A stretch of 64,000 nucleotides of DNA from Cyanothece sp. BG0011 (GTDB lineage: Bacteria; Cyanobacteriota; Cyanobacteriia; Cyanobacteriales; Microcystaceae), in contig NZ_PRLH01000138.1 in NCBI RefSeq assembly GCF_003013815.1, positions 1 through 64,000 of the forward strand, read 5' to 3'. Position 1 is the stretch's first letter; each line of letters opens with the position of its first letter. The translations under genes were made by a program, and so were the position numbers. Below are positions 18,377-28,217 of the stretch, piece by piece. The notes beneath the pieces are model-generated. The model saw only the letters and a list, made by a program, of their open reading frames with translations, searched no databases and was not told the DNA's origin.

Positions 18377-19162
18377 ATGGGAAAAGAACCATTAATTGAA
18401 CTTAGAGGGGTTTCTAAATCCTTTGGAAATCAGATTATTTTAGACGAAATTGACCTGACCGTTTATAAAGGAGAAGCCTTAGTTATCATTGGACCATCTG
18501 GTACAGGAAAATCCACTATTTTGCGACTAATCGCTGGATTATTACCCCTCGATGCCGGAGAAATTTATATCAAAGGCAAACGACGGAAAGGCATCATCGA
18601 AGACGGCCATCAACCCATGCGGATCGCTTTTGTCTTCCAACAAGCAGCCCTATTCGACTCTCTCACCGTTGACGGTAATGTCGGCTTTTTCCTCTACGAA
18701 CATTCTAAACTACCCCGTCCGAGGATTCGAGAATTAGTCGAAGCCAAACTGGCTATGGTAGGGTTGCAGGGAATGAGCGATCGCTACCCCTCCCAACTCT
18801 CAGGAGGAATGAGAAAACGAGTCAGTTTTGCCCGCGCCCTCATTTCCAACCCAGACGATCCCCTAGACGACCCGGAAATTGTCCTCTACGACGAACCCAC
18901 CGCCGGCCTTGACCCCATTTCCTCAACGGTTATAGAAGACCTAGTGAGGGACTTACAAAGAGCCCCAGGAGGCTGTGATACCTACGTCATGGTATCTCAC
19001 CAAGATAGTACCATTCGGCGCACCGCCGATCGCGTTATTTTCCTCTATGGGGGCAAAATTCAATGGGAAGGAAACGTTCATGAAATTGATCGAACCACCA
19101 ACCCCATTGTCAGACAGTTCTTTAATGCCAGTGTCAAAGGCCCCATTCGAGTCATTGATTAA
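18377..19162 (+). CDS. Mla-type ABC transporter ATPase
   Basis: A 261-residue ABC ATPase. Walker A is GPSGTGKST (near residue 39), the signature is LSGGMRKRVSFARAL, Walker B is VLYDEPTAGLDP, and the H-loop is VSHQD. The signature GGMRKR and the MCE gene that follows place it with MlaF/TGD3-like ATPases, which drive lipid movement between the outer and inner membranes. The permease (MlaE/Ycf63 type) is not in this window. The next gene starts about 100 bp downstream on the same strand. Confidence 0.9.
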   Translation: MGKEPLIELRGVSKSFGNQIILDEIDLTVYKGEALVIIGPSGTGKSTILRLIAGLLPLDAGEIYIKGKRRKGIIEDGHQPMRIAFVFQQAALFDSLTVDGNVGFFLYEHSKLPRPRIRELVEAKLAMVGLQGMSDRYPSQLSGGMRKRVSFARALISNPDDPLDDPEIVLYDEPTAGLDPISSTVIEDLVRDLQRAPGGCDTYVMVSHQDSTIRRTADRVIFLYGGKIQWEGNVHEIDRTTNPIVRQFFNASVKGPIRVID

Positions 19163-19264
19163 CTATAAATCATGACACTCAACTCCCAACACCAATTGAT
19201 TAAGTTATGGTAAGAGGGGAGTTAATGTACTTAATCCCAAAGAGAGACAGTGTGAGGCAAGACT

Positions 19265-20650
19265 ATGTTACGAATGCGAACCCTTCAAGAAGGCTCAGTG
19301 GGACTATTTGCCCTATTTGGTTTAATCATATTTGGCGGTTTAGTGGTGTGGCTAAGAGGGGGTATTATCGGCCAAAAAACCTATCAATTTTTCGCTGAGT
19401 TTAAAGATGTCAGTGGTTTACAAATAGGGGCCCCCGTTCGTTATCGAGGGGTTGCCGTGGGTAAAATTTTAGGACTACAACCCAGTAGTAATGGAGTAAC
19501 CGTTGCCGTTGAAATTTCTTCGGCTCAATTACGCATTCCCAAGGGTTCTACAGTCCAGATTAATCGTTATGGTCTCATCGGAGAAGCGTCGGTAGATATT
19601 ACCCCCTCACGGGAGTTGTCTGAGGATGCGTTAAGCATTGATCCCACCAGCGAAGACTGTGAGCAGGCCGGGAAAATTCTCTGTAATAACGATCAAGTGA
19701 CAGGAAAAACCGGATCACAATTGGTTGAAGCCTTAACCCGTTTAAGTAATGCTTATAGTGATCCTGAGTTTGTCGGGAATATGAACGCAGCCCTGCAAAA
19801 TGTGGCTACAGCAGGGGGTAAAGTGGCCACTTTGTCTGAAGAAGTCACTAAGTTATCAAAGGCGGCACGGGGCGAAATTGGAGGGGTTAGTGATGTGCTT
19901 CGTAGTGCCGATCAAGCGGCTCAAGATGCGTCTCAATTAATGCGTAATGTCAATACAGTGGTGGCAGAAAATCGCACCGATCTTAATCGGACCGTCAGCA
20001 GTGCTGCTAATTTAATTAGTAATTTAGATGGGTTAGTCTCAGAAAATAGAGGCAATATTGTTAATACTTTAGACAGCATTCAAAGAACCAGTGATCAAGT
20101 GCGTTTCTTGGCCTTGAATTTTAACACCACAGTGGATCGACTTAATGAAGGGATCGATGAAATTGATATGGCCAAATTAGCCAACGATCTCGAAACCTTG
20201 ATGACCAATGCAGCCCAAACCTCAGAAAATTTACAAAATTTATCTCAATCTCTCAATGATCCTGAGGTGTTGCTAACCATTCAAAAAACCTTAGATTCTG
20301 CCCGCGTTACCTTTGAAAATACCCAAAAAATTACCTCTGATGTTGAAGAATTAACCGGCGATCCGACCTTTAGAAATAATATCCGTAAGTTGATCGATGG
20401 ATTGAGTAATTTAGTGGCATATACTGAACAATTAGAACAACAAGTTTATGTGGGACAAGTGATTGAATCAGTAAGCGATCGCGTTGAATATAGTTTATTA
20501 CCTAACAATAAATTAAAGTCATTTTCTCCTGAGGAAAAAACCCCGGCTAGATTACCCAAACGTCTTTCAAATATTAAGAAACCTCTCTCTAAAACAGAGA
20601 CAAACATAACACCCAATCAAAGGGAAAACCCAGCCGAGCAAGAAGAGTAA
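19265..20650 (+). CDS. MlaD/Ycf22-family MCE protein
   Basis: A 461-residue protein. One N-terminal TM helix (residues about 13-34) is followed by an MCE domain (FFAEFKDVSGLQIGAPVRYRGVAVGKI, near 40-115), then a long helical region (about 150-410) rich in Asn and Ser with coiled-coil character, then a Pro/Lys-rich tail. This is the architecture of cyanobacterial Ycf22/MlaD proteins, which bind lipid in the periplasm. It is paired with the upstream ATPase. The start is the ATG at 19265. Confidence 0.88.
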   Translation: MLRMRTLQEGSVGLFALFGLIIFGGLVVWLRGGIIGQKTYQFFAEFKDVSGLQIGAPVRYRGVAVGKILGLQPSSNGVTVAVEISSAQLRIPKGSTVQINRYGLIGEASVDITPSRELSEDALSIDPTSEDCEQAGKILCNNDQVTGKTGSQLVEALTRLSNAYSDPEFVGNMNAALQNVATAGGKVATLSEEVTKLSKAARGEIGGVSDVLRSADQAAQDASQLMRNVNTVVAENRTDLNRTVSSAANLISNLDGLVSENRGNIVNTLDSIQRTSDQVRFLALNFNTTVDRLNEGIDEIDMAKLANDLETLMTNAAQTSENLQNLSQSLNDPEVLLTIQKTLDSARVTFENTQKITSDVEELTGDPTFRNNIRKLIDGLSNLVAYTEQLEQQVYVGQVIESVSDRVEYSLLPNNKLKSFSPEEKTPARLPKRLSNIKKPLSKTETNITPNQRENPAEQEE

Positions 20651-20813
20651 AAAAATAACTTAAAATTTGGACTCTTTGAGGAGATAAAAAAGATATTATC
20701 ACCCACAAATAAAACATAGTTGAGTTAAGCAAAATCTGTTTTTGTAAGTTGCTATTTTTGAGATAATAGCATTACACATTATGATTAAGACGTTGATGGA
20801 ATTACAAGATATT

Positions 20814-20838
20814 GTAGGGTGGGCAATGCCCACCTTAT
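20814..20838. repeat. minimal GTAGGGTGGGC hairpin repeat
   Basis: GTAGGGTGGGCAATGCCCAC followed by CTTAT is a near-minimal version of the elements at 1405 and 2285, with the two arms brought together. It lies in the 558-bp gap 20651-21208, which is otherwise AT-rich and without a gene I can support; the gap probably holds the promoter of the exporter gene. Confidence 0.55.
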
Positions 20839-21208
20839 TATCTAAAACTGATATCTGACAGCAGTCTAAAAAAACTTAATAGATGTAATTTTTAGAAAAA
20901 CTTAGACAAAATTAGACAATTGATAGTTCAATTTTTTGGGGAAGTCAAAGAATATATTTAATTTTTTAAACAAACTTGTCGCTACCGCTAGATTTGTCCT
21001 TATACTAAACACAAAAGCTCAAAAATTTTTGAGATAATTTACGCCACGGCATAAACATTATCCTATTCCCTAATTTGTAAAGAAAAATTAAAAAACAGAA
21101 ATGCCGTCACCTTAGTGGTTCCCTAATCTGTTGTTTATTAATTAACTAAGGCTCAATTTCTCTATGAAATTGAGTGCATCCCTCATTTAACAGTTTGGTA
21201 ACATTACC

Positions 21209-24200
21209 ATGACTCAAAAAACCGCTTTATCTTTCGATAACTCGAAATCGTTAAAAGCTGCCCATAAGTCTCAAAATCAACAAGAGCCTTGGCAGAAACT
21301 ATTAGAAACCCTTGAAACCCTTTCCCCAACCCAAGAATTAGGCTTCGAGTTAGCTAAGTCCTTTGAACTCTTAGACTATAATTTTGGCGATGAAATTGCT
21401 ATCTTTCCTAAGATTGCTGACAATAATGGACACAATCAAGACATTTATGTTATCTGTCAAGGTCAAGTTAGATTAGTCAGTTTCCAGACCAATAAACAAA
21501 GAAATGTCTCCCTTCAATTACTCCAAGCAGGAGATATGTTTGGGGGAGATGGGTTAGGTAATCAAAAGAGTTGGGCCTATGGTGCGATCGCAGTGGGTTC
21601 CGTGCCGGTGCAAGTGGCTAAACTGTCACTGACTCAATTACAACCCTATTTAGAAAAGCTCCCAAAACTGAAAAACCATCTCGTTACCCTTGCCCAACAA
21701 CGACAAACCTTAATCTTTTTCAAACGCTTTACCAACCTAGGAAATCTTCCCAGTCTCAGACTACAGCAATTATTACCCTATCTCCAATTTAAACAAATTC
21801 AAGCCGGCGACAATCTGGCCGACTGGGTGCAACAACAACCCAGTCGTTTCTGGTTATGTCAAGGAATCATTAAAAATGCCGACCTAAAAATCGGTCATTC
21901 TTTTGGCTATCCAGAAGACATCCCTTCCGACTGGGTAGCTCAAACCGATCTCGAAGTCTATCAAATTCTGCAACCGGACTGGGAGACCGTTCAAGCGATC
22001 GCTCCTACCTTACCCTCGTCATCGACAACTTCCTCAAATACCCCAACCCCCAAAAAACCCACTCAACCCCTTTCTCCTTCTCGTCCTTCCATTAACCCTG
22101 AGTTACTGCCGATCCCTGCCAACCCAGAATCATCAACGGTTGCATTTCCCAAACCCCTAAAAAAGCGCAAAGGATTATGGCAAAACTACCCCTTTATTGA
22201 ACAACAGAGTGCAGCCGACTGTGGTGCCACCTGTTTAGCCATGATTAGTCAGTATTGGGGAAAACGGCTCAATCTTAACTTTTTACGAGACTTAACTGGG
22301 GTGGGCCGTTCCGGGGCCTCGTTAAAAAACTTGGCCAAGGCCGCTGAAAAATTAGGGTATCAAGCGCGACCGGTACGAGCGAGTTTAAACCGTTTAATTG
22401 AAGAAAAAAACCCTTGGATCGCTCATTGGCAGGGAGATCACTATGTGGTGGTGTATCGGGTTAAAGGCGATCGCTTACTGATTGCCGATCCGGCCCAGGG
22501 TAAACGTTTAATGCCTCGCCAAGAATTTATCACAGGATGGACCGGCTACGCTTTATTACTGGACCCCACCGAAGGGTTAAATCAAGTTCCCACGGAAAAA
22601 CGGTCTTTAGGGAGATTTTTAAAGTTACTTCTACCCTATCGAAGCTTAGGTCTACAAGTGATTCTGGCCTCTTTGCTCATTCAAATTTTTGGCCTCGTCA
22701 CTCCCCTCTTTACTCAAATTATCTTAGATAAGGTGGTCGTTAACAAAAGTCTCACCACCTTAAATGTGTTTGCCCTAGGGGTTCTCTTATTTGGCATTTG
22801 GAGTGTTTTATTATCGGGGGTTCGACAGTACCTACTCAGTTATCTGTCTAACCGTCTGGACCTGACCATGATTGGTGGTTTCATCAATCATGCCTTACTC
22901 CTTCCCCTGAAATTTTTTGAATCGCGTCATGTGGGGGATATTATCACCAGGGTTAATGAAAATCAGAAAATTCAGCGATTTTTGCTTAATCAAGTGGTGT
23001 TAGCTTGGTTAGATTTTTTAATGGGGTTTGTCTATTTAGGGTTGATGCTCTATTACAACTGGCGACTCACCCTATTAATTGTCGCTTTAATCCCCCCGAT
23101 TATGGCGTTAACCCTAGCCGCTACCCCCTTATTGCGGAAAGTGTCCAGGGATGTCTTTAATCGTTCGGCCGAACAAAATTCAGCCTTAGTCGAAACCATT
23201 ACAGGAGTAGCAACGGTTAAAGCGACTGCAACAGAAAAAGAATTACGGTGGCGTTGGGAAGATCGCTTAACCAGTTATCTCAATGCTCGATTTCGTAGCC
23301 AAAAACTGGGGATTAACTTACAAGCCGCCAGTGGCTTAATTAACTCCGTTGGTAGTACCGCATTGCTATGGTATGGGGCCACCTTGGTGATTCAAGATCA
23401 ACTGACCATTGGTCAATTTGTCGCCTTTAACATGATGATCGGCAAAGTGCTGAACCCCGTTCTTTCTTTGGCCAATCTTTGGGATGAACTGCAAGAGGTG
23501 TTAATTTCTGTTGAACGACTCAATGATATTTTTGACAGCCAACCGGAAGAAATACCCGGTCAACCCAGGTTGCAGTTACCTCCCATTAAAGGGCAGATTA
23601 AATTTGATCGTGTCACCTTTCGGTATGACGCTGACGAGGAACGCAACACCTTAGAGAATATTTCCTTTGAGGTACAACCAGGAGACACCATTGCCATTGT
23701 GGGGCGCAGTGGTTCAGGAAAAACCACCTTAGTGAAGTTGCTTCAGGGACTGTATCCCCCAGAAACCGGAACCATTTATATTGACGAACACGATCTTAAC
23801 CATATTTCTCCCCAATCCTTACGCAGTCAACTGGGGGTAGTGCCTCAAGAATGTTTCTTATTTTCGGGGACAATTTTCGAGAATATTACCCTATACCGCC
23901 CTGAATTTACCCTAGAACAAGTGGTCAAAGCCGCCCAACTGGCAGAAGCCCACGCTTTCATTCAGAGTATGCCCTTAGGCTACAACACCAAGGTAGGGGA
24001 ACGAGGAACGAATCTATCGGGGGGACAACGACAGCGCATTGCCATTGCTCGCGCCTTATTAGGCAAGCCACCGATTCTGATTTTAGATGAGGCCACCAGT
24101 TCCCTTGATACGGAGTCGGAACGCAGATTTCAAGAAAATCTTAGTCGTTTGTCTCGCGATCGCACCACTTTTATTATTGCTCATCGTCTCTCGACAGTTC

Positions 24201-24322
24201 GCAACGCTGATTGCATCCTAGTCTTAGAAAGGGGACTCCTAGCGGAAATGGGAACCCATCAAGAACTTATGGCCAAACAAGGGATTTACTTTCACCTGGC
24301 TCAACAACAACTTGACCTCTAA
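21209..24322 (+). CDS. peptidase-containing ABC exporter with cNMP-binding domain (HetC-like)
   Basis: A 1037-residue bacteriocin-type exporter. Domains in order: cyclic-nucleotide-binding-like fold (about 55-165), Pro/Ser linker (about 267-310), C39 peptidase (about 325-455), six-helix ABC membrane domain (about 475-760) and ATPase (about 795-1030; Walker A GRSGSGKTT, signature LSGGQRQR, Walker B ILDEATSS). The C39 triad looks intact: Cys338 in AADCGATC, His411 in DHYVVVY, Asp427 in IADPAQG. It should cut double-glycine leaders and export the cores. The length and the presence of a HetP-family gene in the locus recall HetC of Anabaena. Five candidate substrates lie at 26.6-28.4 kb. Confidence 0.9.
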   Translation: MTQKTALSFDNSKSLKAAHKSQNQQEPWQKLLETLETLSPTQELGFELAKSFELLDYNFGDEIAIFPKIADNNGHNQDIYVICQGQVRLVSFQTNKQRNVSLQLLQAGDMFGGDGLGNQKSWAYGAIAVGSVPVQVAKLSLTQLQPYLEKLPKLKNHLVTLAQQRQTLIFFKRFTNLGNLPSLRLQQLLPYLQFKQIQAGDNLADWVQQQPSRFWLCQGIIKNADLKIGHSFGYPEDIPSDWVAQTDLEVYQILQPDWETVQAIAPTLPSSSTTSSNTPTPKKPTQPLSPSRPSINPELLPIPANPESSTVAFPKPLKKRKGLWQNYPFIEQQSAADCGATCLAMISQYWGKRLNLNFLRDLTGVGRSGASLKNLAKAAEKLGYQARPVRASLNRLIEEKNPWIAHWQGDHYVVVYRVKGDRLLIADPAQGKRLMPRQEFITGWTGYALLLDPTEGLNQVPTEKRSLGRFLKLLLPYRSLGLQVILASLLIQIFGLVTPLFTQIILDKVVVNKSLTTLNVFALGVLLFGIWSVLLSGVRQYLLSYLSNRLDLTMIGGFINHALLLPLKFFESRHVGDIITRVNENQKIQRFLLNQVVLAWLDFLMGFVYLGLMLYYNWRLTLLIVALIPPIMALTLAATPLLRKVSRDVFNRSAEQNSALVETITGVATVKATATEKELRWRWEDRLTSYLNARFRSQKLGINLQAASGLINSVGSTALLWYGATLVIQDQLTIGQFVAFNMMIGKVLNPVLSLANLWDELQEVLISVERLNDIFDSQPEEIPGQPRLQLPPIKGQIKFDRVTFRYDADEERNTLENISFEVQPGDTIAIVGRSGSGKTTLVKLLQGLYPPETGTIYIDEHDLNHISPQSLRSQLGVVPQECFLFSGTIFENITLYRPEFTLEQVVKAAQLAEAHAFIQSMPLGYNTKVGERGTNLSGGQRQRIAIARALLGKPPILILDEATSSLDTESERRFQENLSRLSRDRTTFIIAHRLSTVRNADCILVLERGLLAEMGTHQELMAKQGIYFHLAQQQLDL

Positions 24323-24336
24323 CTCTAACGTTCATC

Positions 24337-25218
24337 ATGATACCCCTACTCCTCATCACTCAGAAATTGCCACTGATTTTACTGAAGCTTTGTCAATGGC
24401 AATGGATTTGTAATGGTGTCGCTATTTCATTGTTATTGTTTAATTTACCAAGCGATGCCGCCACTTTTACGAGCCGTTCCCGCCGTTTGATTGAGCTAAG
24501 AGACTTTTCCCCCCTTCCCCAAGGTGTCGCTGTAATTGCTGACGGAAAAGCAATTACAATTGCTGATCAAGGAATTGTTCAGTCAATGATTGTCAATAAT
24601 GCTAATTTCGTAGTCGATAGTTCCTTGGCTTTAGCTCATGCCAATTCTGATATCCATATCTTGGGAATTAGCCAGGATTTCTTGAGCGATATTCAGTTTT
24701 TTTCAACACTTGTGGGTCGATTTTCTGTGACGGCAGGTGAATCTCTAAAATTTAACCTAAATGGCTCATTATCCCTTCTAAACTCCATCGATGATCCTTT
24801 ATTAGGGGGTGTTAGCATATCAGAAAAAACATCCATTGTTCTTCAAGATTTAACTAACCGAACACGGATTAATGTGCTTGAAGTTTTTGGCGGTTTAAAT
24901 ACAAATTCGATTCAAACCTTAAAGCAAGATTTTTTTTCGTTTAATCTTGGTCAAGATGTCCGTCTTGATAGTTACTTAAATAGGTCGTCTTTTCAAGAGA
25001 CAACAGAATCGTTACAAACATTTTTTGTAGGGTCTTTTGAGAGAGAATTTCAAGAGGATACTGAGTTAGCTTTAGTTATAGTAAACCAGTCTTGTAATTA
25101 TGCTTCTAATGAGAATGATGTTTGTGTTAAAGTGCCTGAACCTGGTAATAACCTAGCTATACTAATTTTTGGGTTATTCGGGTTGAATTATCTCATATAT
25201 TTCCACAAATTCCGTTAA
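24337..25218 (+). CDS. PEP-CTERM-like surface protein
   Basis: A 293-residue protein with a hydrophobic signal segment (about residues 23-40), an unrecognised mainly beta middle rich in Asn/Ser/Leu, and the ending VPEPGNNLAILIFGLFGLNY followed by a basic tail (HKFR). That ending is a PEP-CTERM sorting signal. It starts 14 bp after the exporter gene, so it is almost certainly co-transcribed with it. It may be a surface partner of the exported peptides, but no function is shown by the sequence. Confidence 0.75.
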   Translation: MIPLLLITQKLPLILLKLCQWQWICNGVAISLLLFNLPSDAATFTSRSRRLIELRDFSPLPQGVAVIADGKAITIADQGIVQSMIVNNANFVVDSSLALAHANSDIHILGISQDFLSDIQFFSTLVGRFSVTAGESLKFNLNGSLSLLNSIDDPLLGGVSISEKTSIVLQDLTNRTRINVLEVFGGLNTNSIQTLKQDFFSFNLGQDVRLDSYLNRSSFQETTESLQTFFVGSFEREFQEDTELALVIVNQSCNYASNENDVCVKVPEPGNNLAILIFGLFGLNYLIYFHKFR

Positions 25219-25308
25219 CTCCCTTCGGGAGAGGAAACAGGCAATGGGCAACAGGCAATCTTGCAAGTCCGTTGCTTGTTTCCCCCGCCTATAGGATACT
25301 TTATCGTT

Positions 25309-26073
25309 TCAATCTCTGGGAGTAGTCGGGATTTGTTCTGACGAACTATGAAGCAAATAGTTTAATTCACTCAATAGCCATTCTTTAAACATTTTATTGA
25401 TCATTTCTTCATAAACCTCATCGGTTAATTGAGCTTTAACAAATGCTTCAACCATGATAATGTGATAGCCTTGTTCTGTTGGAAAGGGGGGAATAACTTC
25501 TCCTGGATTCGCAGCAAAAATCACTGATGAAAGCTCTGGCTTAATATTGCAACGATAAATTTTACCTTCATAACCACACTGTAATCGGCGTTTTTCATCA
25601 ATATCATAGAGATGGGCTGCTTGATAGAAGCTCATCTCTTCTTCTTCGATTTGATAAAAAATTTCTGAAGCCAATTTTTCATACGGTACAATGATTTGGT
25701 AAAGTAAAACCTGATCGAAGTTAAAGCAATTTTGTTTAAATAATTTTGCAACTTCTTGGTCAAAAAGAATCTTAGTTAACTTTTGACGCAATAACTTATC
25801 TCGAATACCTGATTCCCAATCGTCGGGGGTAATCATTTGAGCTTGTAACCAAGCTAAGGTATCGGCTGCTTTTTCTAGCCGTTTTTCACGACGGATTTTA
25901 TCAGCTTCAGTTTGAATTTCTTCGTCTGTAATCGTTAGATTTCTTTGCTGAGAAGCTTGGTTAATGATTCTTTGTTGAAGGATTTGTTGACAAGTCTCTT
26001 TAAATTTTAGATTCTTTTTTAGATAATCAATAACCTCTTCAACTTCAATTAAGGTAGTCAAATTGCTAGTCAT
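25309..26073 (-). CDS. parvulin/SurA-like peptidylprolyl isomerase
   Basis: A 254-residue protein. A helical SurA-N-like part (residues about 1-120) precedes a parvulin-like domain (about 125-235) with the family-type pattern FAANPGEVIPPFPTEQGYHI. There is no signal peptide. Such isomerases accompany C39 exporter genes in several cyanobacteria and may act on the peptide substrates or on the exporter. It is convergent with the exporter operon and on the same strand as the peptide genes, 544 bp downstream of the last one. Confidence 0.8.
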   Translation of the reverse strand: MTSNLTTLIEVEEVIDYLKKNLKFKETCQQILQQRIINQASQQRNLTITDEEIQTEADKIRREKRLEKAADTLAWLQAQMITPDDWESGIRDKLLRQKLTKILFDQEVAKLFKQNCFNFDQVLLYQIIVPYEKLASEIFYQIEEEEMSFYQAAHLYDIDEKRRLQCGYEGKIYRCNIKPELSSVIFAANPGEVIPPFPTEQGYHIIMVEAFVKAQLTDEVYEEMINKMFKEWLLSELNYLLHSSSEQIPTTPRD

Positions 26074-26616
26074 GTCATCATTCGATAGTATTTCCCTGAG
26101 TTAATTGTATGAAAATTATACAACCTAGGAATTTCGCCAAAGACTGACTCGAATTTGTATAAGTGAGTACACAAAATAAATAACACTGTTATAGCAGTTT
26201 ACGTCTCTATGAAGTACAAAAAAGTTGAAGTTAAATGTACAGTTTGATTTTTAAGTGTACTGTAATAACCCAGAAAGTTCTGTCAACAGGGGAACAGACA
26301 ACGGGATGAATATCGACAAATTGTGAGTGAGTCTTAAAAGTTAATCCCAAAGTATTTAGCAAAAATTAGAAGAGAATATGGAAGACAAGAAGATGAGGGG
26401 AGTCTAGTATCTTCTTATCTGTCCATACTTTGGAGTAAAGAGGGTATTTGCACTGGATATAGGAAAAAGTAAGAGCATTCCTCAGCCCATTTGTAATAAC
26501 GCTGAGATTTTGAAGTATCACTTTAAAGAATAATGAATTAACTTCGGAAACTATAATTCTTCTTCATGGTGATTACTATTGAGTTTTCGACTGGAACTTG
26601 ATGAGATAGGACTCAC
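26074..26616. other. intergenic stretch without a supported gene
   Basis: 543 bp between the isomerase and the last peptide gene. One short plus-strand frame near 26339-26472 (containing IRREYGRQEDEGSL) resembles nothing I know and lacks a start with an RBS. It may be a relic. No repeat or RNA gene was recognised. Confidence 0.3.
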
Positions 26617-26844
26617 CTAAATCGAGGAGTTAAAGTTAAAGGTGGGTATGATGATCTCACCGATAGCTAGACCCCATGCTGTTACGTCACCGACAGCCCA
26701 ACCATCCCTTCTATTATGCGCCCAATCGAAGTCAAATAAACTGTCCCACTTAATGCCATTTAAGTTTCCTTGACCTTCAATCTGCCTCGAATGTGGTAAT
26801 TCTGTTTGCTGAAATTCAAGGTCTTTAATGATTAGTTTACTCAT
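26617..26844 (-). CDS. leader-type small peptide 5 (degenerate GG motif)
   Basis: A 75-residue peptide. The leader region reads KLIIKDLEFQQTELPHSRQI followed by EGQGN, so the usual double glycine is EGQG. The presumed core (about 49 residues) is rich in Trp, Asp and aromatic residues (DSLFDFDWAHNRRDGWAVGD). It is last in a run of five genes with related leaders. Because the GG is altered, cleavage by the C39 exporter may be weak or absent. Confidence 0.7.
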   Translation of the reverse strand: MSKLIIKDLEFQQTELPHSRQIEGQGNLNGIKWDSLFDFDWAHNRRDGWAVGDVTAWGLAIGEIIIPTFNFNSSI

Positions 26845-26874
26845 TCATATTGTCCTCAATTAATTAAGTATGGT

Positions 26875-27120
26875 TTAAATCGACCATTGCGGGCCAAATC
26901 CAAGATTTTTCACAACTGCTCTTTGATCGACTTTGAGAAAAGCATGATCACCAGCATCAACTTCCCCTGAAAAAGCCATAACTAAACTTAGGGGTTGATT
27001 AAAAGCTGCAACTAATGAGTTTAAGTCAATGGTAGGTTGCATAATTGTCAATCCCCCGTAGCTGTCAAAGCATCGATTAGGATGGACTGTTTCTAGGGTT
27101 TCTAAATCCGAAATAATCAT
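26875..27120 (-). CDS. double-glycine leader peptide 4
   Basis: An 81-residue precursor. The leader is MIISDLETLETVHPNRCFDS then YGG, giving a core of about 58 residues that starts LTIMQPTIDLN and ends FGPQWSI. The MxISDLxxLExV pattern is shared with peptides 1 and 3. A purine-rich RBS (GGAGG) precedes the ATG. Likely substrate of the C39 exporter at 21.2-24.3 kb. Confidence 0.8.
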   Translation of the reverse strand: MIISDLETLETVHPNRCFDSYGGLTIMQPTIDLNSLVAAFNQPLSLVMAFSGEVDAGDHAFLKVDQRAVVKNLGFGPQWSI

Positions 27121-27149
27121 AGTTACCTCCTTTTTTGCATGATAGTTTT

Positions 27150-27401
27150 TTACAGGGGTAATCCTAATGCTTGTGAGGCATAAGTAAAACTAAAACCAAC
27201 ATTAAAATTATTGGGAAAAGCCGTTGTTAAAACATTCGCTTCACCGCCTCCAAATGCACCAGTTGCACCACTCACTAATGAGTCAAAGTTGAAGGAAGAT
27301 ATAGATTGGAATGCTAAGCTCTCTAGAGAAAATATCATTCCTCCTTCAATTTCTTGAGTTTGAGCTATTACTTCTAGGTTGTCTAAGTCAGCAATAATCA
27401 T
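27150..27401 (-). CDS. double-glycine leader peptide 3
   Basis: An 83-residue precursor. The leader MIIADLDNLEVIAQTQEIEG ends in GG at residues 20-21. The core of about 62 residues is rich in Ser, Phe, Gly and Ala (SGATGAFGGGEANVL). No Cys residues are present in the core, so lanthionine or disulfide chemistry is unlikely. The RBS GAGGA lies about 9 bases before the ATG. Confidence 0.85.
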   Translation of the reverse strand: MIIADLDNLEVIAQTQEIEGGMIFSLESLAFQSISSFNFDSLVSGATGAFGGGEANVLTTAFPNNFNVGFSFTYASQALGLPL

Positions 27402-27537
27402 AATTACATCCTCGTTTTTTGTTGACTAACTTATGAAAATAATATCAATTGTATCTGGTTTAGACTTGCCAAAATGGCAAAGATGATCAAACTTTTTAGC
27501 TATTTATTAAAGGATTTGATAATAAATTTAAATAAAC

Positions 27538-27560
27538 AGTGACACAACATCACTGTCACT
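27538..27560 (-). terminator. hairpin between peptide 2 and peptide 3 genes
   Basis: AGTGACA and TGTCACT form a 7-bp stem; read on the minus strand it is followed by TTTATTTAAATTTATT. It is placed in a 332-bp gap downstream of peptide 2, suggesting that the peptide genes are not one simple operon. Confidence 0.5.
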
Positions 27561-27733
27561 TAAATTTTATTCCTGTTTTTAATGGAAAGATAAGCTGGTA
27601 AGCACTGATTTTTAAGCTTAACAACTTATCTAAATTAAGAAGATAGGATGCTCAGGAAAACTATCAAAAATTCAAATCCCAGTTCAATAGTCTTGACAGA
27701 GCTTTGAATTTTCAATGCCTGAATAGAAGTCAA

Positions 27734-28042
27734 CTAACCTGGGGTTGTGGCAGATATTTGAAAACTGGAACTACCTCCGGCAGAAACCTCACCATTAGTA
27801 CCAGTCTCACTACTGAATTCCATCACATCAATTTGCTGGCCTCCTGTCCCCTGAGCAAATAGAGTCGTTGCCATGTCAGAAATAGCGACTATTTGACCAT
27901 TAGCAGCCCGTGATGATGACATCGATCTGTCAGTGTAGGGCTTCATTGACATTGCCCTAACAATCCCACCTTGTACTTGCATTGACAAAACTGGACATTT
28001 TTGCTCGATCTTTTCTAAAAAATTCAAATTACTAATCAACAT
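27734..28042 (-). CDS. double-glycine leader peptide 2
   Basis: A 102-residue precursor. The ATG at 28042 is chosen over the upstream in-frame ATG at 28078 because it follows AGAGGTGG and starts the shared leader pattern MLISNLNFLEKI. The leader ends MQVQGG. The core is long (about 70 residues), rich in Ser, Thr, Gly and Met, and carries several GG pairs further on (GTGGQQ, AGGSS). Confidence 0.75.
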   Translation of the reverse strand: MLISNLNFLEKIEQKCPVLSMQVQGGIVRAMSMKPYTDRSMSSSRAANGQIVAISDMATTLFAQGTGGQQIDVMEFSSETGTNGEVSAGGSSSFQISATTPG

Positions 28043-28217
28043 TGTTGACCACCTCTTATACTCAATCGACATTAGCAAAATAACTACCGGGAAGGCTATT
28101 ATAAACTAAGCTCCCAGTAGTTCTTAATAATTGAGGGAAAATCTATCGGAAAGTTAAAGATTAAGGTCTTTAAACATTTAGTTTTCCTCTGATAAATTCC
28201 CTCAAGGATAATGCTGA

